Shown piece after piece: positions 50,556 through 59,320 of a stretch of DNA of 64,000 nt (positions are counted from its first letter, which is position 1; each line of letters starts with the position of its first letter). Source of the DNA: Flavobacterium indicum GPTSA100-9 = DSM 17447 (GTDB lineage: Bacteria; Bacteroidota; Bacteroidia; Flavobacteriales; Flavobacteriaceae); the NCBI RefSeq assembly GCF_000455605.1, contig NC_017025.1, positions 558,001 through 622,000 of the forward strand, written 5' to 3'. A model generated the notes under the pieces. The model saw only the letters and a program-made list of their open reading frames with translations. It did not search any database and had not been told where the DNA came from. Made by a program: the position numbers and the translations under genes.

Positions 50556-51832
50556 ATTTAAAATTAGAAAAATCAACACTTAGATCTACAGTTTTAGCAA
50601 TCACAGGTAGTAAATCGGAAACCAATCGTTTAATTCTATTAAAAGCTTTGTATCCTGAAATTGAAATTCTAAATTGTTCAAATTCAGATGATTCAGAAGT
50701 GATGTTGAAGGCGCTAGATTTGGTTACATCAAATGATATCTATGTACCGTTGCATGTGGATATACATCATGCAGGTACTGCCATGCGTTTTTTAACTGCT
50801 TTTTTCGCAATTCAAGAAGGTAGGGAAGTGGTTTTAACAGGCTCTTCACGAATGAAGGAACGCCCAATAAAAATTTTAGTCGAGGCTCTAAAACAATTAG
50901 GCGCCGAGATAGAATATTTAGAGCAAGAAGGTTTTCCACCTTTAAAAATTAAGGGAAAATCGCTCATTCAGGATAAAATTTCATTACCTGCCAATGTAAG
51001 TAGTCAATATATTTCGGCTTTATTGTTAATTGCACCCAAATTGAAAAATGGTTTAGCGTTAAATTTGGAAGGTGAAATTACATCTGTTCCCTACATTAAA
51101 ATGACGTTGGCTTTATTAAATGAACTAGGTGTGAAAACTTCATTTGTGGGTAATACAATCACTGTTGGTCATGCTGAACGCGTTGGTTTACACCAGTTCG
51201 CTCCACTCGAATCTGTCTTTCAATTAACCGTTGAATCAGATTGGAGTTCTGCTTCCTACTGGTATTCATTGGTTGCACTTTCGGAAGTAGGAACAACAAT
51301 TACATTATCGAGTTATAAAAAAAATAGTTTACAGGGTGATGTAGTTTTAGCAAATATTTATCAAGATTTTGGAGTGGAAACTTTTTTTAATAATGATAAT
51401 ACAAATACAATTACTATTTCAAAAGTAAAAAACTGTCAACTGTCAACTGTCAACTATCAACTTAGAAACTCTCCAGATATTGCTCAAACTATTGCCGTTA
51501 CTTGTTTTGGATTAGGAATTGCGTGTGATTTATTCGGTTTACACACCTTAAAAATTAAAGAAACAGATAGACTTGAAGCTTTAAAAATTGAGTTAACAAA
51601 ATTAGGTGCAAAAATTGCTGTAACAGAAGATTCATTGCATTTGGAAAGTTCAAACAGTATTAATGAGAATGTGTCTATAAAAACCTACCAAGATCATAGA
51701 ATGGCAATGGCATTTGCGCCTTTAGCTTTAAAAGTGCCAATTGTAATTCAAGATGCAGAAGTGGTAAGTAAATCGTATCCCATGTTTTGGGAAGATTTAC
51801 AAAAAACGGGTATAAAAATAATTGAAAATTAA
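50552..51832 (+). CDS. aroA: 3-phosphoshikimate 1-carboxyvinyltransferase (EPSP synthase)
   Basis: 426 residues from the ATG at 50552, which overlaps the SMR stop; an upstream in-frame start would lie inside the SMR gene. Motifs: 'ITGSKSETNRLILLKALYP', 'HAGTAMRFLTAFFAIQEGREVVLTGSSRMKERPIKILVEAL', 'SSQYISALLLIAPKL', 'SPDIAQTIAVTCFGLG', 'LKIKETDRLEALKIELTKLGA', 'TYQDHRMAMAFAPLAL'. It makes EPSP for chorismate. The stretch 'NCQLSTVNYQ' is encoded by a heptamer tandem repeat. Confidence 0.95.
   Translation: MNLKLEKSTLRSTVLAITGSKSETNRLILLKALYPEIEILNCSNSDDSEVMLKALDLVTSNDIYVPLHVDIHHAGTAMRFLTAFFAIQEGREVVLTGSSRMKERPIKILVEALKQLGAEIEYLEQEGFPPLKIKGKSLIQDKISLPANVSSQYISALLLIAPKLKNGLALNLEGEITSVPYIKMTLALLNELGVKTSFVGNTITVGHAERVGLHQFAPLESVFQLTVESDWSSASYWYSLVALSEVGTTITLSSYKKNSLQGDVVLANIYQDFGVETFFNNDNTNTITISKVKNCQLSTVNYQLRNSPDIAQTIAVTCFGLGIACDLFGLHTLKIKETDRLEALKIELTKLGAKIAVTEDSLHLESSNSINENVSIKTYQDHRMAMAFAPLALKVPIVIQDAEVVSKSYPMFWEDLQKTGIKIIEN
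51431..51464 (+). repeat. Heptamer repeat inside aroA coding sequence
   Basis: Units AACTGTC x3, AACTATC, AACTTA. Translated in frame as part of aroA, just before the conserved 'SPDIAQ' block. Same AAC[C/T][A/G]TC pattern as the metH part 2 repeat. Confidence 0.75.
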
Positions 51833-51875
51833 CGCAACTATTATATTATATGTGCATCTTGTAATAAATATTTCG

Positions 51876-54800
51876 ATGTGTTTTAGAGCTTTTTTCATAG
51901 TAGCATTATTGTCAATACAATCATTGTTTGCTCAATTATCAAATTTTACATTTCAAGTTAATGCTTCTAATGAAACTTGTTTAGGAAATGGGAGTTTAAA
52001 TTTTTTGGTTACAAATACGACACCTGGTGCTGCTCTAACTTATTCTGTTTATTTATTGCCTAATATAACTACGCCTATAGCAGTAACTACAAATACTACA
52101 TTAACTGGTTTAAATTCAGGGGTGTATCAGGTTGTTGCAACTCAAACTTTAGGAGCAAATTCAGGGACACAACAGCAAAACGCAACAATAATAAATACCA
52201 TTCAAAATTTATCTTATACCATTTCTGGAGTAAAACCAATATGTGGAAATGAAGGCGTTTTAACTGTAAATGTTAATTCGGGAAACCCGGTTACGTATCA
52301 AATTATAAATGGTCCTATTACTACTGGAATTCAAAATACAAATGTTTTTAATAATTTGCCCGTTGGGCAGTATCAAATTAGAGTTGTAGATGCATGTGGA
52401 AATGCGGTAATTCAAACTTATACCTTATTACAAAGTTTACCGGGTTTAAATATTGATTTTGGCACGGTTGTTCCTCCATTAATTGATTGTAATACCCTAA
52501 AAGTATCCAATTATTTTGCAGCTTTATCTGGTTTTACAATTGCCTATCCTATTAATTTTCAATACACTGTCTTTCCTCCTGGAGGAGGTACACCTGTAGT
52601 ATTAAATCAAAGTGTTAATTCAGGTAATGTTGTTTTACAAAATATTCCATTTCATAATGGTCAGCAATATTATTATAATTTAGTTGCTACAGATGCATGT
52701 GGAAATGTTTATACCTTAAATAATAACCCAGTTAATCGAAAATTTGATATTGCATTAAGTGTAAATAATTTGAATTGTTCAACAAAACAAATAGAAATTA
52801 CACCATCATATTTTATTGCACCATATACAATAAATTTTACTTCATTTCCATCTGGCTTTAATCCAATTGCATATAATGGACTACATCCAGGGCCTTTTTT
52901 AGGAAATAGTACAGCTTATGGCGGTGTTGGAAACTCTATCCCTTTAGGAAGTTATACCATAACAGTTACAGATGCGTGTGGCAGAACTGCATCAAAATCG
53001 ATAAATGTTCAAAATATTCCAGCTATGTCAACTTATATAGCTTCTTCAGACGGTTGTGGTAAAGTAATGGTGACTTTAAGTACTGTTTTAATGCAATCAG
53101 TTTCTATAATTTCTGCTCCTAATGGATTCCCCAATTCGCTGCCTTATGATGTAACTTCTTTTATTGATCCTGTTTCTAATAATTTAATTATGACAGGTTT
53201 AATGGAGGGTAATTATATTTTTCATATTGTTGATATTTGTGGAATTGAATACACTTTAAATGTGATTGTACCACCTTATATACCCAATAGTTTTTCAATC
53301 ACACAAAGACCAGGGTGTGATCTAGGATTTGGTTCGGCAAGAATGATTTCTGATGTAAATGTAGTTTCTGCAGTCTTAATCAATGCTCCAAGTAGTTATA
53401 CTGGTACTTTACCGTTGAATTTATCTATAATTTCAGCAAATTCATTTTATTTGTCTAACGTTCCTGATGGTAATTATGTAATTCAGTCTATTAATTCATG
53501 TGGAGTTTCAAGAACTGATACAATTGCAATTTCAGGATATACTCAAACAACTTCAAATGTTGTAATTCAAAGAAATTGTGGTTCGTTTAATTTACAATTT
53601 ACTCATGCTAGTAATGCGTCTGGTACTATTTTATATTGGTTGCAAAAGTTAGATGTTTCAACTGGAAATTGGGTTCATCCTTCATCAGGTATAATTTATG
53701 TTAATGGTTCAGATCCTAATACGGGTAATTCATTACTACTAAATGCTTCAGTTAATAATTTGAATTTGGCTTTTTCAGGACAATTTAGAATATTAAAATC
53801 ATTTCAAACTTTTTCAGCTAATGGGGGAAGTATAGATTGTGTTAAAGAAATTTATTCTTTCGAAGTTGATCCAAATCCTATTATAGATTCTGTAAATCAA
53901 TTTGGGTGTAGTAATGGTAATTCAGAAGCGGTTGTAAATGTAATTGGTACACCTCCGTTTCAATATAGGATTACCACAAAAGACGGAAATCCATTTTTGA
54001 TAAATAATGGGAATTCAAATTATTTTATAAATTTAGCACCAGGAATATATAATTTTCAAGCTGAAGATTCTTGTGGAAATCTAGTTAATAGAATAATTGA
54101 AATAACTAATTTAGCACCATTACATATTACTTCATCTATTCTTTGTAATGCACAAAATGGAAGTTTAGCAGTGCCCAATATTAGTTTTTTAACTTATGAA
54201 TGGTGGAAAGATAATGCAACAACTACAATTTTAAGCACAACGAATGCATTAAATTTTATACCTTTTAATAATCCTAATGATTTTGGAGTTTATCATGTTA
54301 GAATTGTAAATACTTTAAACTCGAGTTCATGTTTAAATACAGAATTAACATTTGTTATTTCTGATGCCTTAAATAATCCACATGCAGGTAATGATAATAC
54401 GATTACTTATTGTGGAAATCAAGGGACTGTTAATTTGCAAAATCTCTTGAGTGGAACATTTGATAACAATGGATTTTGGATAGAACTTAGTAATTCAAAC
54501 GGCAGTTTAATAGGTTCTAATTGGGATACTACAAATGTTAGTTTTGGTACCTATCAATTTTCGTATCAAGTAAATGGTTTTTGTTCAAATAGTGATGAAG
54601 CTATAATTACAATTAATTTTAATCAAAATCCAGAGGTTTTAAATTTAATACCTAATTATTCGGTTTGTGAAAATGACACTGTTCAAATAGTTGGCGATCA
54701 AAATAACATCTCATATACTTACACATGGACAGGTCCAAATGGATTTATTTCAAATAATCCAAATATTGAAATTTTAAACGCACAACCAGAACAGAGTGGT

Positions 54801-55361
54801 AATTATACTTTAATTATATCTAATGGCATTTGTAATTCAGTTCCTTATGTTGTTAATGTATTGATTGCAAATTCTCCAGAATTTTATATTCAAGATTTAT
54901 GTAGTGACAATGTGAAAACACTTCAAGTTGTACCAATTAATAATTCATTCAATATAGAAGATGTTTCTTATAATTGGTCAGGTCCAAATGGCTATATAAG
55001 TAATAGTAATCCAATTCAAATAAATGAAGAAGCAATTGGTGATTATTCAGTTACAGTAGATAATGGGACTTGCGTTTTAAATGAGACCATTACAGTTTTG
55101 AATTTATTATGTGCTATCCCAAAAGGAATTTCCCCTAATGATGATGGGTTGAATGATTATTTCGATTTAAGCGGATTCGATGTAAAAGAGTTAAAAATAT
55201 TCAACAGATATGGTCTAGAAGTGTATTCACAATCAGCCTATAAAAAAGAATGGTACGGACAAGACTTTAAAGGTAATGTATTGCCGGCAGCTACCTATTA
55301 TTATGTTATTTTACAAACAACTGGGGAATCTAAGACAGGTTGGGTGTATTTGCAACGATAA
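51876..55361 (+). CDS. Large secreted adhesin-like protein with T9SS type B sorting domain
   Basis: 1161 residues from 'MCFRAFFIVALLSIQSLFAQ' (51876; a frame 18 codons longer overlaps aroA). Five to seven repeated ~90-110-residue domains each end in a Cys-containing phrase: 'VVDACGNAV', 'ATDACGNVY', 'VTDACGRTA', 'IVDICGIEY', 'SINSCGVSR', 'AEDSCGNLV'. Two PKD/Ig-like units follow ('YTWTGPNGFISNNPNIEI', 'YNWSGPNGYISNSNPIQI'). The C-terminal ~90 residues are the gliding-associated (type B) sorting domain ('IPKGISPNDDGLNDYFDLSGFDVKELKIFNRYGLEVY', 'GNVLPAATYYYVILQT'). Probably a surface adhesin exported by the T9SS. Confidence 0.88.
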   Translation: MCFRAFFIVALLSIQSLFAQLSNFTFQVNASNETCLGNGSLNFLVTNTTPGAALTYSVYLLPNITTPIAVTTNTTLTGLNSGVYQVVATQTLGANSGTQQQNATIINTIQNLSYTISGVKPICGNEGVLTVNVNSGNPVTYQIINGPITTGIQNTNVFNNLPVGQYQIRVVDACGNAVIQTYTLLQSLPGLNIDFGTVVPPLIDCNTLKVSNYFAALSGFTIAYPINFQYTVFPPGGGTPVVLNQSVNSGNVVLQNIPFHNGQQYYYNLVATDACGNVYTLNNNPVNRKFDIALSVNNLNCSTKQIEITPSYFIAPYTINFTSFPSGFNPIAYNGLHPGPFLGNSTAYGGVGNSIPLGSYTITVTDACGRTASKSINVQNIPAMSTYIASSDGCGKVMVTLSTVLMQSVSIISAPNGFPNSLPYDVTSFIDPVSNNLIMTGLMEGNYIFHIVDICGIEYTLNVIVPPYIPNSFSITQRPGCDLGFGSARMISDVNVVSAVLINAPSSYTGTLPLNLSIISANSFYLSNVPDGNYVIQSINSCGVSRTDTIAISGYTQTTSNVVIQRNCGSFNLQFTHASNASGTILYWLQKLDVSTGNWVHPSSGIIYVNGSDPNTGNSLLLNASVNNLNLAFSGQFRILKSFQTFSANGGSIDCVKEIYSFEVDPNPIIDSVNQFGCSNGNSEAVVNVIGTPPFQYRITTKDGNPFLINNGNSNYFINLAPGIYNFQAEDSCGNLVNRIIEITNLAPLHITSSILCNAQNGSLAVPNISFLTYEWWKDNATTTILSTTNALNFIPFNNPNDFGVYHVRIVNTLNSSSCLNTELTFVISDALNNPHAGNDNTITYCGNQGTVNLQNLLSGTFDNNGFWIELSNSNGSLIGSNWDTTNVSFGTYQFSYQVNGFCSNSDEAIITINFNQNPEVLNLIPNYSVCENDTVQIVGDQNNISYTYTWTGPNGFISNNPNIEILNAQPEQSGNYTLIISNGICNSVPYVVNVLIANSPEFYIQDLCSDNVKTLQVVPINNSFNIEDVSYNWSGPNGYISNSNPIQINEEAIGDYSVTVDNGTCVLNETITVLNLLCAIPKGISPNDDGLNDYFDLSGFDVKELKIFNRYGLEVYSQSAYKKEWYGQDFKGNVLPAATYYYVILQTTGESKTGWVYLQR

Positions 55362-55362
55362 T

Positions 55363-56112
55363 TTACCTTTTAATTATTTCAATGGCTTCTAAAATAGTTT
55401 GAATTTTTTCATTAGAAACAGGAATTTGAATACCATTTTTAAGTTCTAAACTTCCACCATCAGATTTAATATAAGCTTTTATGAAATTTGTATTGACAAT
55501 ATACGATTTATGATTTCTAACAAAATTTTGATGAATACACATAATGTCTTCAAAGTTTTTTAAGTTTCTGCTGACAAGCAATTTTTCATTGTCCAAACAA
55601 AATATTTCAGAATAGGCCCCTTCACCTTTGATGTAAATTATTTTTTCAGTTTCGATGAATACTAAACTATTACCTGTTGGAATTGCTATTTTTTTTATAG
55701 AGTCTTGTTTTAAATTTTCTTTTAGAAGTGTATATTTTTCAATTTTTTCCTTCTCTTTTGAAAAACGATTTACAGCTTCAGTTAATTCTGTTGGATTTAT
55801 TGGTTTTAATAGATAATCTACAGCAGAAAATTTAAAAGCTTGAATGGCATATTCTTGGTAAGCAGTAGTGAAAATTATTTTAAAACCTATTTCGTTTTCA
55901 TCAAAAAAATCTAAGAGTTCCAATCCACTATGACCAGGCATTTCAATGTCTAGAAAAACCAAATCAGGTTTGTTTTTTCGAATTGCCTTAACACCTTCAG
56001 GTAAATTTTCGCATTCAGCAATTATAGTCACATCGGAACAATATTCATTAATAAGCAATGCTAAATTTAATCTTGCTCTTTTTTCATCATCTATTATTAT
56101 TGCTCGTATCAT
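55363..56112 (-). CDS. LytTR-family response regulator
   Basis: 249 residues: N-terminal receiver with 'RAIIIDDEKRARLNLALL' and phospho-acceptor Asp55 in 'DLVFLDIEMPGHSGLELLDF', and a C-terminal LytTR DNA-binding domain ('IAIPTGNSLVFIETEKIIYIKGEGAYSEIFCLDNEKLLVSRNLKNFEDIMCIHQNFVRNHKSYIVNTNFIKAYIKSDGGSLELKNGIQIPVSN'). Its start overlaps the kinase stop by 1 bp. LytTR-type direct repeats at 59052-59083 and 59230-59261 are candidate targets. Confidence 0.94.
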   Translation of the reverse strand: MIRAIIIDDEKRARLNLALLINEYCSDVTIIAECENLPEGVKAIRKNKPDLVFLDIEMPGHSGLELLDFFDENEIGFKIIFTTAYQEYAIQAFKFSAVDYLLKPINPTELTEAVNRFSKEKEKIEKYTLLKENLKQDSIKKIAIPTGNSLVFIETEKIIYIKGEGAYSEIFCLDNEKLLVSRNLKNFEDIMCIHQNFVRNHKSYIVNTNFIKAYIKSDGGSLELKNGIQIPVSNEKIQTILEAIEIIKR

Positions 56113-58964
56113 TATTCTAAAGGTAATTTAATTATAACAGTTGTGCCAGAAGCCTGTTTCGTAATGGTGTATTTGTCTATTGTTTCTATTGAAATATTTT
56201 TATTTGTATATTGATTTAATAAAGATATTCTATTTTGTAGTGCATCTGTTGCAAAAGATTGATGATTCTTATTTTTTATTTTATTTAAAGCATTGCTTTT
56301 TACTCTTCCTATACCATTATCATCAATTTTAATTATTAAATTATTTTCGATTTTTAAAAATTCAATAGTCAAAATTTTCTCTTCCTTCTTATGAAGTAAT
56401 CCATGTTTTATGGCGTTTTCCACATACGGTTGTATGAGCATAGAAGGTATTTTAATAAGTTCAGTATCAATGGATGGGTCAATAGTTATTGTATATGTTA
56501 AGTCGCCTTCAAATCGGGCTTTCTCTATATCAAGATAAAGTGCTAAAGTTTTAATTTCATCTGAAATAGTTATCCAGTCTTTTTCTGTCATTTCTAATAT
56601 TGTGCGGGTTAGATTAGAAAATTTAGACAAATATTCCACGGCTTCTTTCTTTTCGTTGGATAAAATATAGGATTGTAAAGTGTTTAATGCATTATAAAAG
56701 AAATGTGGATTCATTTGCGATTTGATGGCTTTCAATTTCGTTTGGTTTACATTTTTTTCTAAGTTAATTTTATCTAAAATAAGTTGGTTTCGTTTTTGGA
56801 TTTTTTTGATATTACTACGATATAGCCAATATAACAAAGCTAAAATAGTTAGTGATGCACCAAAAATAAAAGGGAATTGTAGCCAAAATGGACGATTAAT
56901 TTTAAAATGAATTTTCGTTGTGTTTTTAAAATCTGAATTTAGTACAAATTCAATGGTATAACTACCATGATTTAATGAGTTTAAAACTAATTCTGGATTT
57001 AAAACATCTGCTTTTTGCCATTGCGATTCGTTGATTTTATATAACAATTCGTGTTCTTCAAAAGGTGTTGGTGATAAAAAACGATAGATAATATGAATGT
57101 TATTTTCGTTATAAGACAAATCATTCAGCTTAAATTTTTTTATAACTTGATTGTTCACGGTTATGTGTTTGATAACAAAAGTTGGGTTGGAACGATTATA
57201 AACTTCTTGATTTCTAATGATTAAACCTCTGTTGGTTGAAATGTAATAGCAGTTGTTTTTAATGATAATATCATTCACTTCAATATTACTATTGATATGA
57301 ATAATTTGTTTTAGCTTTTTAGAGGACAAATCGTACTCAAAAATGTATTTATTGGTAATGATAAAAAGAAGTCTGTCTTTAAGAATTGTTTTTTCAACAT
57401 TGTCCTTTTGAATAATCGTAGGAAAATTAATTTCTGAAATTATATTTTTATTAATTTGATATAAATTCAAATCACCATTACAAGCATATATTTTCCCTTT
57501 TTCATATGAAAGTTTGGTGATATTTAATGAAGTGTTTTTATACTTTAATTCAGAAAGTAAACCATTTTGACCAATATAAAACAAACCATTGTTTGTGGCA
57601 AAATAAATTGTTTTATTAATACTGTCAAAAGCTGTTGATTTTCCTTTAGCATTAATAACAATATTGTTGTAATTAAGGTTTTTTAATTCGATAAAAGCCT
57701 TATAAACCAAATCCCACTCACTTTTGCTATTTTCATTCGTTTTAATTAAACCTGAAGAACTACTGGCAGCAAACGCAATATATTTATGATCAACAGCGCA
57801 AACACTTTTAACAGCAATGGGTAATTCTTTGGTTAGTTTTAGTTCCGAATTTAAAACACCAAACTTGGAAGAAGTAAAATACAATTGGTTTGAAAGTTTA
57901 TCATAAAAAACTTGTCCCATTTGATGGTTGTCTTTTCCAGTAAAAATGGTTTTAAACTGTTTTTTTTTTAAAGCGAGAATTTTATCATTTTTGGTCCCGA
58001 CAATTAATTGCTCGTTTTTAAAACACAAAGTAGTTAAACTTTCTTGAGAGCTAATTAATTGGGTGTCGAAATCTTCAATATAAAATAAACCTTCAGTTAA
58101 AGTAGAAATCCAATAATTGTTGTTTTTGGTTTTGTAGATGTAGGAAATATTAGTTCCGTCAAAAAAAGTACGTTTTGTTCCTAATTCATAATCCATTTCT
58201 ATAATTCCTGTCGTAGTACAAAGCCAATTTTTATTATTACACCAACTCAAATTTTGAACAATTGTATTTTCTAGATTTAATTCTTTTTTAATAAATTGAT
58301 TGTTAGAAAATAGATAACAATAATTTGAAAATTTAGAACCAATAAGTAACCCATTTTTTGTTTTTTCTACGAGTATGGAATTAAAGTTTTCTGAAAAGTC
58401 TTTTGGTAAATCAATTTTTTGCTGAATGTGATCATCATGGATAACAATCAATTGATTTGCAAAAACATAGATAGTGTTATCACTAAAAAAAATGTATTTA
58501 TTATCCTCTGTATTAAGTTCAATCTTTTTAATAAGTGAAAGTGTTTTTAAATCATAAATATCAACGGTGTTTTTGTTAATGATATACAATTGGTTTTGAA
58601 TAATTCCGTATTTAAAATAACCAATAGATTTGTTTTGATTCAATTTTTTCAATTGATTTTTCTCAACATAATACAAATAACCATCAAAGTTTTCGTACCA
58701 AATTCTTCCAAAAGCATCTTGTTTTATACAAGAACCTGCTTTTGAGGTCATGCCATCTTGACTAAAATATTGAAAAGTATAACCATTAAATTGACACAAA
58801 CCTTTATCGGTGGCAAACCACATAAAATTGTCTTTATCTTCAAAAATGTCGTAAACACTATTGGTTAACAATCCTTGTGATTTATCAATTGTATTGTAAT
58901 ACGGGTTTTGCCCAATTAGTTTTTGGATGAATACTAAAATTAAAACTAGGAAGATCTTGTTCAA
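56112..58964 (-). CDS. Two-component regulator propeller histidine kinase (LytS/His_kinase type)
   Basis: 950 residues: signal peptide, beta-propeller sensor (residues ~20-600, repeats such as 'IFEDKDNFMWFATDKGLCQFNGYTF'), a Y_Y_Y-like domain ('FLSPTPFEEHELLYKINESQWQKADVLNPELVLNSLNHGSYTIEF'), a membrane helix at ~692-714, and a His_kinase domain with phospho-His754 in 'IKSQMNPHFFYNALNTLQSYIL' plus ATPase region 'LIQPYVENAIKHGLLHK' and 'IKIDDNGIGRVKSNAL'. The cognate regulator gene overlaps its end. It senses an unknown periplasmic signal. Confidence 0.92.
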   Translation of the reverse strand: MNKIFLVLILVFIQKLIGQNPYYNTIDKSQGLLTNSVYDIFEDKDNFMWFATDKGLCQFNGYTFQYFSQDGMTSKAGSCIKQDAFGRIWYENFDGYLYYVEKNQLKKLNQNKSIGYFKYGIIQNQLYIINKNTVDIYDLKTLSLIKKIELNTEDNKYIFFSDNTIYVFANQLIVIHDDHIQQKIDLPKDFSENFNSILVEKTKNGLLIGSKFSNYCYLFSNNQFIKKELNLENTIVQNLSWCNNKNWLCTTTGIIEMDYELGTKRTFFDGTNISYIYKTKNNNYWISTLTEGLFYIEDFDTQLISSQESLTTLCFKNEQLIVGTKNDKILALKKKQFKTIFTGKDNHQMGQVFYDKLSNQLYFTSSKFGVLNSELKLTKELPIAVKSVCAVDHKYIAFAASSSSGLIKTNENSKSEWDLVYKAFIELKNLNYNNIVINAKGKSTAFDSINKTIYFATNNGLFYIGQNGLLSELKYKNTSLNITKLSYEKGKIYACNGDLNLYQINKNIISEINFPTIIQKDNVEKTILKDRLLFIITNKYIFEYDLSSKKLKQIIHINSNIEVNDIIIKNNCYYISTNRGLIIRNQEVYNRSNPTFVIKHITVNNQVIKKFKLNDLSYNENNIHIIYRFLSPTPFEEHELLYKINESQWQKADVLNPELVLNSLNHGSYTIEFVLNSDFKNTTKIHFKINRPFWLQFPFIFGASLTILALLYWLYRSNIKKIQKRNQLILDKINLEKNVNQTKLKAIKSQMNPHFFYNALNTLQSYILSNEKKEAVEYLSKFSNLTRTILEMTEKDWITISDEIKTLALYLDIEKARFEGDLTYTITIDPSIDTELIKIPSMLIQPYVENAIKHGLLHKKEEKILTIEFLKIENNLIIKIDDNGIGRVKSNALNKIKNKNHQSFATDALQNRISLLNQYTNKNISIETIDKYTITKQASGTTVIIKLPLE

Positions 58965-59051
58965 TTGATTGTTTTTATCAAAAATATGAAAAAGAAAGCT
59001 TTAAATAGAGTGTAATTAACAAAACAAACAGTTCAGTTTATAAAAGTAGGG

Positions 59052-59083
59052 TTTGGTTAACTCTAATTTGGTATTGGTAAATT
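59052..59083 (+). promoter_or_regulatory. Possible LytTR direct repeat (pair 1)
   Basis: TTTGGTTAACT (59052-59062) and ATTGGTAAATT (59073-59083, 8 of 11 identical) start 21 bp apart, the LytTR-type spacing. A TATTTTTG -7 box follows at 59093-59100, so the pair may serve a transcript covering the small ORF at 59136. Confidence 0.4.
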
Positions 59084-59135
59084 AGAAAATGTTATTTTTG
59101 AATTTAAAGATAGTTTTGAATTAAAATTTATTCTG

Positions 59136-59228
59136 ATGAAAATTTTAAAATGCTATCGATTGGAGTTGCTGTTAACTGTTCTGTATTTAATACTCGGACT
59201 TTTTATTTTCTATTTCTTTTTAAAATGA
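59136..59228 (+). CDS. Possible small membrane peptide (30 codons)
   Basis: An ATG-started ORF, MKILKCYRLELLLTVLYLIL followed by GLFIFYFFLK, with one hydrophobic helix spanning most of its length. It lies in the gap between the kinase and LamG genes, 36 bp after a TATTTTTG box and between the two LytTR-like pairs. No visible Shine-Dalgarno, which is normal in Bacteroidetes. Such short hydrophobic frames can occur by chance in AT-rich DNA. Confidence 0.35.
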   Translation: MKILKCYRLELLLTVLYLILGLFIFYFFLK

Positions 59229-59229
59229 T

Positions 59230-59261
59230 TTTCGTTAACTCAAAAATGCTTTTGGTTAACT
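59230..59261 (+). promoter_or_regulatory. LytTR-like direct repeat before the LamG gene (pair 2)
   Basis: TTTCGTTAACT (59230-59240) and TTTGGTTAACT (59251-59261) are 10 of 11 identical, 21 bp apart, upstream of the TAGTTTTG -7 box at 59289-59296. Tandem ~9-bp sites two helical turns apart are the known LytTR (AgrA/AlgR class) binding layout. Confidence 0.55.
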
Positions 59262-59288
59262 GATTAAAATTAATATGAATTGGACTAC

Positions 59289-59296
59289 TAGTTTTG
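59289..59296 (+). promoter_or_regulatory. Putative -7 promoter box for the LamG gene
   Basis: TAGTTTTG, an exact TAnnTTTG match 25 bp before the LamG protein ATG and 27 bp after the LytTR pair, a position suited to activation. Confidence 0.5.
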
Positions 59297-59320
59297 TTTG
59301 ATAATTATAAATCTACAATT

